Part shown: one piece after another, positions 44,375 through 54,276 of the stretch | Position numbering within the stretch: the stretch's first letter is position 1 | Layout of the letters: every line of letters starts with the position of its first letter | Assembly (NCBI RefSeq): GCF_029504695.1 | Contig: NZ_JAQFIN010000001.1 | Coordinates: forward strand, 186,001 to 250,000 | DNA length: 64,000 bases | Direction: 5' to 3' | From: Parabacteroides sp. PF5-6 | GTDB taxonomy: Bacteria; Bacteroidota; Bacteroidia; Bacteroidales; Tannerellaceae | Program-made: the position numbers and the translations under genes | Notes under the pieces: generated by a model | Seen by the model: only the letters and a program-made list of their open reading frames with translations | Databases searched by the model: none | What the model was told of the DNA's origin: nothing

Positions 44375-45223
44375 TTATCTTTTGGTTTTCAACGCCACCC
44401 AATTGTTTTTCCCGGCCACTGATGCCAAGGTCAATCCCTGGGCAGTCATTTCTTTTTCGATTACCGGAATATCTTCTTCGTAGAAACCACTCATATATAA
44501 ATAACCTCCGGGTTTCAGATTCCGTACATATTCCGCCATATCGGCCAACAGGATATTCCGGTTGATATTGGCAAAGATCAGATCGAAAGGCGGATAGTCG
44601 GCGATCTTTTCCGCTCCACCCAGAACGACCCGGATCTGTTCGGTCTGATTCAGTTTGCAGTTCTCGATGGCATTGGCATACGCCCATTCATCGATATCGA
44701 TGGCTACAATCCGTTTCGCCCCTTTCATGGCCGACAGGATCGCCAGGACAGCCGTGCCGCATCCCATATCTAATACCTCTTTGCCTTCCATGTCGATTTT
44801 TAGTATCTCGCTGATCATCAGGAAAGTCGTCTCATGGTTGCCGGTGCCGAATGCCATCTTGGGATCGATCAGGATGGGGTAGGTGAAACCTTCCTCTTCG
44901 GGATGAAACGACGCGCGTATGATGCAGTCTTTCCCGATCCGGATGGGCTTGAAATAATTCTTTTCCCATTCTTCGTTCCAGTCCTGCCCAACGATGAGTT
45001 CGCTTTCGTACCGGATCTCGACCCCTTCCAACGGGAAAACCGTCAGCCGCTCATCGAGGATGGCCGGATCGTAATTGTTTTCGGAAATATAGGCTGTCAG
45101 CCCGTTTTCGTGCGTTACAAAACTCTCAAATCCGATCTCTCCCAGTTCGGCAGCCAATACATCGTTGATGATTTCCAAATCGAGCGGAGATATATAGGTG
45201 AAACTAAGTGCCTGATAATTCAT
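44375..45223 (-). CDS. prmA: Ribosomal protein L11 methyltransferase
   Basis: Trimethylates ribosomal protein L11. 282 residues: FTYISPLDLEIINDVLAAELGE substrate-binding N-terminus, PILIDPKMAFGTGNHETTFLMI, KEVLDMGCGTAVLAILSAMKGA (motif I) and FDLIFANINRNILLADM, the NIN block of the PrmA active site. It has its own promoter at 45266-45273 and array D further upstream. Confidence 0.95.
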   Translation of the reverse strand: MNYQALSFTYISPLDLEIINDVLAAELGEIGFESFVTHENGLTAYISENNYDPAILDERLTVFPLEGVEIRYESELIVGQDWNEEWEKNYFKPIRIGKDCIIRASFHPEEEGFTYPILIDPKMAFGTGNHETTFLMISEILKIDMEGKEVLDMGCGTAVLAILSAMKGAKRIVAIDIDEWAYANAIENCKLNQTEQIRVVLGGAEKIADYPPFDLIFANINRNILLADMAEYVRNLKPGGYLYMSGFYEEDIPVIEKEMTAQGLTLASVAGKNNWVALKTKR

Positions 45224-45265
45224 GTTGATACTGATTTATATCGTGTATATAGGTTGTTGTCCTTG

Positions 45266-45273
45266 CAAACATA
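45266..45273 (-). promoter_or_regulatory. -7 box TATGTTTG of prmA
   Basis: Reverse-strand TAnnTTTG match 42 bases before the start. Confidence 0.55.
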
Positions 45274-45389
45274 GTGAAAAATGATGATTTCACTCCATTT
45301 TTCATATTGGATTCTGATGACTGTCCGGATTAGGACGTGTATTTTCTTCTTTTGGCAGAATTATTTTCTCTTTTTCGAGGGAGTATTCG

Positions 45390-45433
45390 TTTGTTGATAA
45401 CCGTCAACACATTTGTTGACAATTGTCAACAAA
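45390..45433 (+). repeat. Array D: 2 x 22-bp units with palindrome TTTGTTGACAATTGTCAACAAA
   Basis: Two units of exactly 22 bp. The second is a perfect palindrome that extends to 26 bp (45410-45435, ends CATTTGTTGAC/GTCAACAAATG). It lies 116 bp upstream of the prmA -7 box. The 627-base gap 45224-45850 also holds a single copy of the array B core (45501-45512), a 9-bp repeat hairpin and a hexanucleotide repeat. Confidence 0.9.
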
Positions 45434-45554
45434 TGATTGCTCCTTGTAAGAGATTGATTTGCTTTTCCTTATAGGCTTCTTCAATCAAGGGTGAAAAAAC
45501 ATTGCACTTTGGTAGACAAAACAAAACACTGATATTCGCATGGAAGGAAATGGG

Positions 45555-45657
45555 AAGGTCTTTTAGGTCTTTAAAGTCATTAAGGTCTTTTAGGTTTTTC
45601 ACTGACCTAAAAGACTTTAAAGACCTAAAAGACTTTAAAGACCTAAAAGACGTCAAA
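45555..45657. repeat. 9-bp tandem repeat forming a long hairpin
   Basis: Left arm: five 9-bp units such as AAGGTCTTT and TAGGTCTTT. Right arm from 45604: GACCTAAAA and GACTTTAAA alternating six times. The arms can pair over about 40 bp around the loop near 45597-45603. Related units recur at 57441-57557. Confidence 0.9.
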
Positions 45658-45760
45658 AACCTATGAGTCGCGCATCTTCACTTCTCAAAATATTTGCCCC
45701 TCCTGAAAGGACAGTGGTCGCGACTACTTGTATACGCTGGAGATTGTATAGAGAGTAGGT

Positions 45761-45840
45761 GGGAGAGGGAGAGGGAGAGGGAGAGGGAGAGGGAGAGGGA
45801 GAGGGAGAGGGAGAGGGAGAGGGAGAGGGAGAGGGAGAGG
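45761..45840 (+). repeat. (GGGAGA) hexanucleotide repeat, about 13 copies
   Basis: 80 bases of GGGAGA with no interruption, 10 bases beyond the stop codon of the ABC-F gene. The plus strand has 13 evenly spaced GGG tracts, enough for several G-quadruplexes; the ABC-F mRNA would carry the C-rich strand in its 3' end. Confidence 0.97.
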
Positions 45841-45850
45841 AAAAGCCGGT

Positions 45851-47731
<1,881 letters not shown>

Positions 47732-47768
47732 GGAGTGTATATATTATATATGTGTTTATTTGCGCACA

Positions 47769-47776
47769 CAAAGATA
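47769..47776 (-). promoter_or_regulatory. -7 box TATCTTTG of the ABC-F gene
   Basis: Reverse-strand TAnnTTTG match 37 bases before the start. Confidence 0.6.
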
Positions 47777-47878
47777 GGCAAGTTGTTGTGCCGAAAGGTA
47801 GGGGGAAAGTGGATTTTTTCTTATTTTTACACCGTTTTACCTAATTTGAAATACTTTTTATCCTAAAAACGTGTATTT

Positions 47879-49312
47879 ATGTGGACAGCAATGGTTATTA
47901 TTTTTCTGGTAGGTTATCTGATGATTGCTTTGGAACATCCTTTGCGGATCAACAAAGCCGGAACAGCGTTATTAACAGGAACGGTCTTATGGGTGCTTTA
48001 TACTTTCTCGGCGCAGGACCTGATTCCCTTAGTCTCGAGTGAAGCATTCAAGGAGTTCCTCGAGGGACATCCCGCTTTATTGTCTGTTCCTTTTGCCGAG
48101 CAATGCTCCCGGTTCGTAGTCGATCATCAGGTATTGGAGTCTGTCGGAGAGATTGCTGAGACATTGATATTCCTTATTGGTGCGATGATCACGGTGGAAC
48201 TGATCGATACCCACGGCGGGTTTATGTTTGTCACCAACCGGATCACGACGCGCGACCGCAAAAAACTCCTGATCCTGATCTCTATCCTGACGTTCTTCTT
48301 CTCAGCCGTATTGGACAACCTGACGACTTCGATCGTGATGATTATGCTTGTGCGCAAACTGATTGGCGACGTGAAGGAACGCTGGGTGTTCGGCAGTATC
48401 ATCATTATCGCGGCCAATAGCGGGGGAGCCTGGTCGCCTATTGGTGACGTAACAACCATTATGCTTTGGGTGCGCGGGAATGTCTCCACGGGAGAAACCA
48501 TTCCCAACCTGTTCCTGCCCAGTTTGATCTCCGCGGCTATACCGGTGATGATCGCTTGCAGCCGCATGCGCGGGCAGGTGACGCCACCGATCCATTTCAA
48601 GGAAGACAGCAATAGCGAGTTGTTGAAAGCATTGAAAAAGCGCGAGAAGCTCTCGATCCTGATTCTGGGGGTTGCCTGTCTGATCTTTGTGCCGATCTTC
48701 AAAACGATCACCCACCTGCCGCCTTTCATGGGTATCCTGTTCGGCGTAGGGCTTTTGTGGGTGTTTACCGATATCATGTACCGTTGGAACCGGATCGAAG
48801 ACGATCTGCGCCTGAGCCTGAATAAGGTGGTACACCGGATCGACGGTACGACTTTATTGTTCTTCCTCGGGATCCTGATGGCGGTCGATGCCTTGCGCGC
48901 GGCCGGTATCCTGGGTGAGTTCTCCGTCTGGCTGGATGGCGCGGTCGGGAATGTCTATGCGGTGAATATGATTATCGGTGCCTTGTCGTCTATTGTCGAT
49001 AACGTGCCGTTGGTAGCCGGGGCTATCGGTATGTATCCGGTGGCTAACGAAGCGATGGTCGCTGCCGCTGCCGATCCGGCGTATATGGCGCAGTTCATGG
49101 TCGACGGTGTGTTCTGGCAGTTCCTGGCCTATTGTGCCGGAGTAGGAGGTAGCATGCTGATTATCGGCTCGGCCGCCGGCGTGGTGGTGATGGGCTTGGA
49201 GCGCATACCTTTCGGCTGGTACCTCAAGAATATCACCTGGATGGCAGCCATCGGTTATGTGGCCGGTGCCTTCTTCTATATCTTACAACGTATCGTGTTG
49301 GGTGTTTTCTAA
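47879..49312 (+). CDS. nhaD: NhaD-type Na+/H+ antiporter
   Basis: Inner membrane antiporter of the NhaD/ion transporter superfamily, 477 residues, about twelve helices. Conserved blocks: LIFLIGAMITVELIDTHGGF, FFFSAVLDNLTTSIVMIMLVRKL, NSGGAWSPIGDVTTIMLW and GALSSIVDNVPLVAGAIGMY, where the acidic residues in membrane segments carry ions. It is followed after 12 bases by the MurNAc kinase gene, so they may be co-transcribed, with no obvious functional link. Confidence 0.92.
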   Translation: MWTAMVIIFLVGYLMIALEHPLRINKAGTALLTGTVLWVLYTFSAQDLIPLVSSEAFKEFLEGHPALLSVPFAEQCSRFVVDHQVLESVGEIAETLIFLIGAMITVELIDTHGGFMFVTNRITTRDRKKLLILISILTFFFSAVLDNLTTSIVMIMLVRKLIGDVKERWVFGSIIIIAANSGGAWSPIGDVTTIMLWVRGNVSTGETIPNLFLPSLISAAIPVMIACSRMRGQVTPPIHFKEDSNSELLKALKKREKLSILILGVACLIFVPIFKTITHLPPFMGILFGVGLLWVFTDIMYRWNRIEDDLRLSLNKVVHRIDGTTLLFFLGILMAVDALRAAGILGEFSVWLDGAVGNVYAVNMIIGALSSIVDNVPLVAGAIGMYPVANEAMVAAAADPAYMAQFMVDGVFWQFLAYCAGVGGSMLIIGSAAGVVVMGLERIPFGWYLKNITWMAAIGYVAGAFFYILQRIVLGVF

Positions 49313-49324
49313 AACAGCATACGT

Positions 49325-50170
49325 ATGATATTGATCGCAGACAGCGGCTCCACCAAAACGGACTGGCGGGTGGCGGAGCTTGGTGAGACGGTGAAGCAAG
49401 TGAAGACCACCGGCATGAATCCTTTTCTGCAGGAGCAGGAAGAGATAGCCGAAGAATTGCGCCTGTCGTTGTTTCCCGAAATCAAAGAGTATCCGATACA
49501 GGCCGTCTTTTTCTATGGCGCGGGATGTGCTTTTCCGAAAGAGAAAGTCTTGTTGGCCGAAGCCATTGGCGAAGGGGTAAATGCCCCGGTCGAGGTGTAT
49601 AGCGACCTGATGGGTGCGGCCCGCGGACTCTGCGGGCACATGGCGGGCATCGCTTGTATCCTGGGCACCGGATCGAACTCCTGTCGTTACGATGGCGTCG
49701 AGATCATTCAACATACGCCCCCATTGGGTTTTATCCTGGGTGATGAAGGCAGTGGGGCCGCATTGGGCAAACGCCTGGTGAACAGTTGTCTGAAAAACCA
49801 ATTGCCCGCGTCGTTGCGCGAGCAGTTCCTTTCGACGTACGAGCTGGATGCGGAAGAGATCCTGGATCGGGTCTATCGCCAACCGTTTCCCAACCGCTTC
49901 CTGGCTAATCTTTCCCGCTTCTTACTCGATCACCTGACGGAAGAACCCATACACGACCTGGTGTTGGAGGGTTTCAAAGAGTTTCTGGTGCGCAACGTCA
50001 AACCCTATCAAGGATCCGATCAATACCCTATCCATTTCACCGGCTCCATCGCCTATTTCTTTCAGTCGGTCTTGCGCGAGGCCGTCCTTGCCGTGGGGCT
50101 TCATCCGGGCATCATTACCCAGTCGCCGATGGAAGGATTGATCCGTTACCATAGCTTACCCCAGGAATAA
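49325..50170 (+). CDS. murK: BadF/BadG-type sugar kinase, probably MurNAc kinase MurK
   Basis: ATPase of the hexokinase/acetate kinase fold, 281 residues: ILIADSGSTKTDWRVAE (phosphate 1), VFFYGAGCAFPKEKV, ACILGTGSNSCRYDG (phosphate 2) and LGFILGDEGSGAALGKRLVN. This family includes N-acetylglucosamine and N-acetylmuramate kinases. Its stop codon shares one base with the start of murQ, as in the MurNAc catabolic operon of Tannerella, so MurNAc is the expected substrate. The exact sugar is inferred. Confidence 0.82.
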   Translation: MILIADSGSTKTDWRVAELGETVKQVKTTGMNPFLQEQEEIAEELRLSLFPEIKEYPIQAVFFYGAGCAFPKEKVLLAEAIGEGVNAPVEVYSDLMGAARGLCGHMAGIACILGTGSNSCRYDGVEIIQHTPPLGFILGDEGSGAALGKRLVNSCLKNQLPASLREQFLSTYELDAEEILDRVYRQPFPNRFLANLSRFLLDHLTEEPIHDLVLEGFKEFLVRNVKPYQGSDQYPIHFTGSIAYFFQSVLREAVLAVGLHPGIITQSPMEGLIRYHSLPQE

Positions 50171-51000
50171 TGGCTTTCGAACGCATCACCGAAGAGGAAT
50201 CGCTCTATCATCATCTGGAAGAGAAGAGTGTAGCGGAATTGCTGGTTGATATCAACCGGGAAGACCAGAAAGTGGCGCTGGCCGTTGAGAAAGAAATCCC
50301 GCAGATCGAACGGTTTGTCACGCTTTTAGTCGAACGCATGAAAGCGGGCGGCCGGCTTTTTTATATCGGTGCGGGCACGAGCGGTCGCCTGGGCGTATTG
50401 GATGCTTCGGAAGTGCCGCCAACCTTTGGCGCCCCCGATAGTTGGGTGATCGGACTGATTGCCGGAGGCGACCGGGCCCTGCGCCATCCCATCGAATCGG
50501 CGGAAGACGATCAGCAGCAGGGGTGGAAAGACTTGTCTGCCTTCCGGATCGATGCCAAAGACAGCCTTGTCGGTATTGCCGCTTCGGGCACTACGCCTTA
50601 TGTCGTGGGTGCCTTGCGTGCGGCGCGTGCGCATGGTATATTGACCGCTTCGATCTCTTGTAATCCGGACTCTCCGATTGCCCGCGAGGCGGAAATTGCC
50701 ATCGAGCCTATCGTCGGACCCGAGTTTGTGACCGGCAGCACCCGCATGAAAGCCGGGACAGCCCAGAAGATGGTATTGAACATGATCTCTACGGCCGCCA
50801 TGATCCGCCTGGGACGCGTGAAGAACAACCGCATGATCCACATGCAACTGACCAACCAGAAACTGATCGAACGGGGCAGCCGGATGCTGATGGAAGAACT
50901 GCACCTCGACTACGAACAAGCCCGGCAGGTTCTGCTCTTGCACGGCTCCGTTTCGGAGGCCCTCGCCTCCTACCACCGCCAATGGCGCCTGAATCAATAA
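50170..51000 (+). CDS. murQ: N-acetylmuramic acid 6-phosphate etherase
   Basis: Removes D-lactate from MurNAc 6-phosphate to give GlcNAc 6-phosphate. 276 residues with the SIS fold: RLFYIGAGTSGRLGVLDASE near 60-79, PPTFGAPDSWVIGLIAGGDRAL, LVGIAASGTTPYVVGALRAA, and FVTGSTRMKAGTAQKMVLNM near 180-199 with family-specific residues. It is translationally coupled to the kinase gene. Confidence 0.95.
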   Translation: MAFERITEEESLYHHLEEKSVAELLVDINREDQKVALAVEKEIPQIERFVTLLVERMKAGGRLFYIGAGTSGRLGVLDASEVPPTFGAPDSWVIGLIAGGDRALRHPIESAEDDQQQGWKDLSAFRIDAKDSLVGIAASGTTPYVVGALRAARAHGILTASISCNPDSPIAREAEIAIEPIVGPEFVTGSTRMKAGTAQKMVLNMISTAAMIRLGRVKNNRMIHMQLTNQKLIERGSRMLMEELHLDYEQARQVLLLHGSVSEALASYHRQWRLNQ

Positions 51001-51008
51001 TTTTTTTG

Positions 51009-51016
51009 TATGTTTG
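51009..51016 (+). promoter_or_regulatory. -7 box TATGTTTG before the 51045 gene
   Basis: TAnnTTTG match 28 bases before the start. Confidence 0.6.
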
Positions 51017-51044
51017 CAACTCCAAACAAAAAAGCAAGAAACAA

Positions 51045-51689
51045 ATGAGTATATTTTCCAAACTTTTCGGGAAGAAGAAAGAAGAAACGGCAGAGGGTGT
51101 CGACCTCAATGAACGTTCGGTAGAAGAGTTTATGACCCTGGTGAGGGTGTATTATCAAGGGGTGATCGCCGTGAATCTGGGCATTACCAATCTGAATATG
51201 TTGCCCGACCTGGCCCTGTTCAAGCGTATGCTTAAGATTCCGACGCAGAACAACAAACCGGGACTGGCCGAGAAGTCGCGCGTAAAGAAAGTCCTGATGC
51301 AGGACTACGATATCCAGGACTATTTCTTCAAAGAGATCGACGGTTCGGTCAAGAAGAACTGCCGCAACGCCCAGCAGATCCAGCCTTATTTCTATAAGTT
51401 CCAGGGTTTCTGCACCGACCTGTTTCAGATGCTCGATGGCCTGATGAAGTGGAAGTTCCGCTTCGCCATGCTGGTGAAGAAAGCTTTGTACAGCCAGACA
51501 GAGAAGACGGTGCATGAGATCATGACCCGCTCGGAATGGAAAGAGGTCAGCGACCAGAAAGCCGCCTGGAGCATCCGCAAATACACGGAGTATCTGGGCT
51601 ATTCGGAGCAATGGGTGACTGATTTTGTTTATCATATAGTTCTTCTGGCGCGCGACGATGCCAAGCGCGATGCGAAGAAGAATAAATAA
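51045..51689 (+). CDS. Conserved-looking protein of unknown function
   Basis: Cytoplasmic basic protein of 214 residues beginning MSIFSKLFGKKKEE. It is helical, with many Lys, Phe and Tyr in the middle (LKIPTQNNKPGLAEKSRVKKV, RFAMLVKKALYSQTEKTVHEIMTR). I recognise no catalytic motif. An upstream in-frame ATG at 50982 lies inside murQ and before the promoter and is rejected. It is followed after 15 bases by the DNA glycosylase-like gene. Confidence 0.75.
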   Translation: MSIFSKLFGKKKEETAEGVDLNERSVEEFMTLVRVYYQGVIAVNLGITNLNMLPDLALFKRMLKIPTQNNKPGLAEKSRVKKVLMQDYDIQDYFFKEIDGSVKKNCRNAQQIQPYFYKFQGFCTDLFQMLDGLMKWKFRFAMLVKKALYSQTEKTVHEIMTRSEWKEVSDQKAAWSIRKYTEYLGYSEQWVTDFVYHIVLLARDDAKRDAKKNK

Positions 51690-51704
51690 TCCCCTCGACG
51701 TACG

Positions 51705-52292
51705 ATGAATCATCCGGTTGAAACGCATCCGTTGGGTTTTTTCCTTCCGGAGAATACCCGCTTGTTGATGCTCGGCAGTTTCCCTCCGCCGCGGCAGCGC
51801 TGGTCGATGGAGTTCTATTATCCGAATATCATCAACGATATGTGGCGCATTCTGGGCCTTGTCTTTTATGGCGATAAAGACTATTTCCTGCTGACGAAGA
51901 AAGCGTTCAGTAAAGAGAAAGCCGAACGTTTTTGCCGGGAGAAAGGCATCGGCTTGGGCGATACGGCAGTGGAGGTGGTGCGCTTGAAAGCCAATGCTTC
52001 CGATAAGTTTCTGGAGATTGTCACGCCGATCGACCTGGCAGCGGTCTTGCAGCAGATCCCGCATTGCGAAGCGATAGTCGTGACGGGGCAGAAGGCAATG
52101 GATACCTTGCTCTCGGTGATGCCCGGGGTGGCGGAACCGGCGGTAGGAACATTTGTGCCCTGTAATTATCAGGGGCGGCCGCTTAAAGTCTTTCGGATGC
52201 CCTCCTCATCCCGCGCTTATCCTAAGCCTTTAGAAGAAAAGGCGGCGATCTACCGGGGAATGTTTCAAGAGCTGGGGGTTGAAGGGACTTAA
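51705..52292 (+). CDS. Uracil-DNA glycosylase family protein
   Basis: Protein of 195 residues of the uracil-DNA glycosylase superfamily: LLMLGSFPPPRQRWSMEFYYPN at 20-41 (the first active-site block), IVVTGQKAMDTLL, and VFRMPSSSRAYPKPLEEKAAIYRGMF near the C-terminus in place of the usual HPSP block. The base specificity is unknown. Its stop codon lies in a 9-bp repeat that also encodes the tail of the convergent gene. Confidence 0.8.
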   Translation: MNHPVETHPLGFFLPENTRLLMLGSFPPPRQRWSMEFYYPNIINDMWRILGLVFYGDKDYFLLTKKAFSKEKAERFCREKGIGLGDTAVEVVRLKANASDKFLEIVTPIDLAAVLQQIPHCEAIVVTGQKAMDTLLSVMPGVAEPAVGTFVPCNYQGRPLKVFRMPSSSRAYPKPLEEKAAIYRGMFQELGVEGT

Positions 52293-52390
52293 GGGGTCTA
52301 AGGGGTCTAAGGGGTTTAAGGTCATCCTTTAAGCCCCTTAGACCCCTTAGACCCCTTAAACCCTTTAAGCCCCTTAAACCCCTTCTTCCC
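52283..52390. repeat. 9-bp AAGGGGTCT repeat hairpin between convergent genes
   Basis: Left arm: AAGGGGTCT, AAGGGGTCT, AAGGGGTTT, AAGG (52291-52321). Loop tcat. Right arm 52326-52385: CCTTTAAGC, CCCTTAGAC and similar. The stop of the glycosylase gene (52290-52292) and that of the GT2 gene (52322-52324) both lie in the structure, which may act as a terminator in both directions. Confidence 0.92.
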
Positions 52391-53380
52391 CTTTAGGTAA
52401 AAAGCAATCAAAAGGCTTCCCCGGTAAATCTCCGGCAGGGAATGATTCGTTGTCTTTTGCCGATTCTCCCGGCGGATAGCTTCGTAGGTAGGCTTTAATT
52501 GGTAGAAGGCTTTGCGTGCCTCGTAGACGGCACGAGCATTCCGGGGGTGTCCGGTGAAGAGGAACTTCGCCGCTGCCAGGTAATCGGCCCAGAAGCGGAA
52601 GCGCATCACGGCTTTCATTTCTTTCTCCGGCAGGTTCTTATAGATCATCAAGAGGTTATTTCGGAAATTGAGGAAGGTCTTTCGCGGACTCTCCATCTCG
52701 AGGGTGGCACCGCCGACATGGTAGACCAGGGACTGAGGCGTACAGACCAGTCGATAGCCCCGGCAGCGCAACCGCCAGCACAGGTCGATCTCTTCCTGAT
52801 GGGCAAAGAAGGTGGCATCCAGTCCGCCGGCTTCTTTGTAGACTGCCGTCCGGATAAACAGGCAGGCGCCGCTGGCCCACAACACATCTGTAGTTTGGTC
52901 GTATTGTCCTTCGTCTTTTTCCACGCAGTGCAGGATTCGTCCCCGGCAGAAAGGGTAACCGTATCGGTCGAGGTATCCGCCGGCCGCTCCGGCATATTCG
53001 AAATGATCCCTTTTCCGCTCCGCGCGGATCTTGGGTTGCACGGCGGCCACCGTCGGCTCGTTCGCCAAGACCGCCAATGGCGCGTCCAGCCAGTTGGGCG
53101 TCACTACCACATCGCTATTCAAGAGCACCGTATATTCCGTGTCGATCTCTTCAAGCGCCCGGTTGTAGCCTTCGGCAAAACCATAGTTGCGGTCCAGCGT
53201 GATGAGGCGTACTTCCGGAAAGGTCGATTTCAGATAGGCGATCGAATCGTCGGAGGAACCGTTATCTGCCACCACGACCTCGGCGCGATCTGCCGGACTA
53301 TGCGCCAGGACGGAAGGAAGAAACTGCCGGAGCAATTCGCTCCCGTTCCAGTTGAGGATAACGATCGATACCTTTTTCAT
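52322..53380 (-). CDS. Family 2 glycosyltransferase with repeat-encoded tail
   Basis: Glycosyltransferase of 352 residues: VSIVILNWNGSELLRQFLPSVL at the N-terminus, VVADNGSSDDSIAYL, EYTVLLNSDVVVTPNWLDAPL (DxD-type block), WASGACLFIRTAVYKEAGGLD and HQEEIDLCWRLRCRGYRL. Such enzymes add rhamnose or other sugars in surface glycan synthesis. The last 22 residues (KGKKGFKGLKGFKG and on) are encoded by the 9-bp repeat. Start at 53380 overlaps the acyltransferase stop by four bases. Confidence 0.88.
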   Translation of the reverse strand: MKKVSIVILNWNGSELLRQFLPSVLAHSPADRAEVVVADNGSSDDSIAYLKSTFPEVRLITLDRNYGFAEGYNRALEEIDTEYTVLLNSDVVVTPNWLDAPLAVLANEPTVAAVQPKIRAERKRDHFEYAGAAGGYLDRYGYPFCRGRILHCVEKDEGQYDQTTDVLWASGACLFIRTAVYKEAGGLDATFFAHQEEIDLCWRLRCRGYRLVCTPQSLVYHVGGATLEMESPRKTFLNFRNNLLMIYKNLPEKEMKAVMRFRFWADYLAAAKFLFTGHPRNARAVYEARKAFYQLKPTYEAIRRENRQKTTNHSLPEIYRGSLLIAFYLKGKKGFKGLKGFKGSKGSKGLKG

Positions 53381-54273
53381 TTCTTTTCTATATCGCTTCT
53401 TTTGTGTTTCCACCGCTTGTGGCTCCAAAGCCAGTAGGCCGGCGCGCGCAAGATACTCTTTTCCATCTTACGGGCGTATTGTTCGGTGATCCAAAATTCG
53501 GGTGTTTCTTTGGGTGTAGTGGTCAGTACTTCGAACTCAACACTGTAGTATCCCCGTTTGATCTTTTTGATATCCGAATAGATCACCGGCAGATCGAGCT
53601 TGCGGGCGATGCGTTCGGGTCCCGAGAACATCGGAGTCTCCTGGTTTAGGAACTCCGTCCAGTAATGGATATTGCCTTTGCTGGGCGTCTGGTCGGCAAG
53701 GAAGATCACCACCGCGGGCGTTCGGTTGTTCTTGAGGTTGATCATGTCGCGGATCGTATTGTTCTTCTTGATGCCCTGCGCGCCAAAGCGGGTACGCAGT
53801 CGGATAAAGAGTTTATCGAATATCTTACTGTTCAACGGGCGATAGATCTGGTAGAGGCGCGCTTCGGCGAAGGTGGAGGAGGAGTGGGTGTACCATTCCC
53901 AGTTCCCGTAATGTCCCATCAAAAGGACCAGGCAGGTATGCCCTTCGGCAATCAGCCGGTCGATCAGTTCCGGATTGACCAATAATGCCCGCCGGCGCAC
54001 TTCTTTTTCGGAGATATGCGCCAGTTTGATGGTCTCTATGATATAGTCGGCGAAGTGGCGGAAGAATTCCTTTTCCATCCCTCGCCGTTCCTTCTCGGAC
54101 TGTTCCGGAAAAGCATTCTTCATGTTCCGGCGAACGACCTTTACCCGGTAGCGCACCACCCGGTAAATGATAAAATAAAGGATATCCGACACCACATAAA
54201 GCACCGGCAGAGGAAGTAAGGCATGGACTTTGATCCAGGCGTACACCATAGCGTATCCGATCTTTTCTCCCAT
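53377..54273 (-). CDS. LpxL/HtrB-type lysophospholipid acyltransferase
   Basis: Inner membrane acyltransferase of 298 residues with one N-terminal helix (LPLPVLYVVSDILYFIIYRVV). Catalytic block LLMGHYGNWEWY (HxxxxE type), then YRPLNSKIFDKLFIRLRTRFG and VVIFLADQTPSKGNIHYWTEFLNQETPMFSGPERIA. It adds a secondary acyl chain to lipid A or an aminolipid. Coupled to the GT2 gene and four bases after mtaB, an arrangement I read as one operon. Confidence 0.9.
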   Translation of the reverse strand: MGEKIGYAMVYAWIKVHALLPLPVLYVVSDILYFIIYRVVRYRVKVVRRNMKNAFPEQSEKERRGMEKEFFRHFADYIIETIKLAHISEKEVRRRALLVNPELIDRLIAEGHTCLVLLMGHYGNWEWYTHSSSTFAEARLYQIYRPLNSKIFDKLFIRLRTRFGAQGIKKNNTIRDMINLKNNRTPAVVIFLADQTPSKGNIHYWTEFLNQETPMFSGPERIARKLDLPVIYSDIKKIKRGYYSVEFEVLTTTPKETPEFWITEQYARKMEKSILRAPAYWLWSHKRWKHKRSDIEKK

Positions 54274-54276
54274 GGC

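Noticed and set aside
45426-45656. 76-codon minus-strand frame rich in SFRSLK repeats
   Set aside because: Encoded by the 9-bp repeat hairpin; no homology-like features or promoter.
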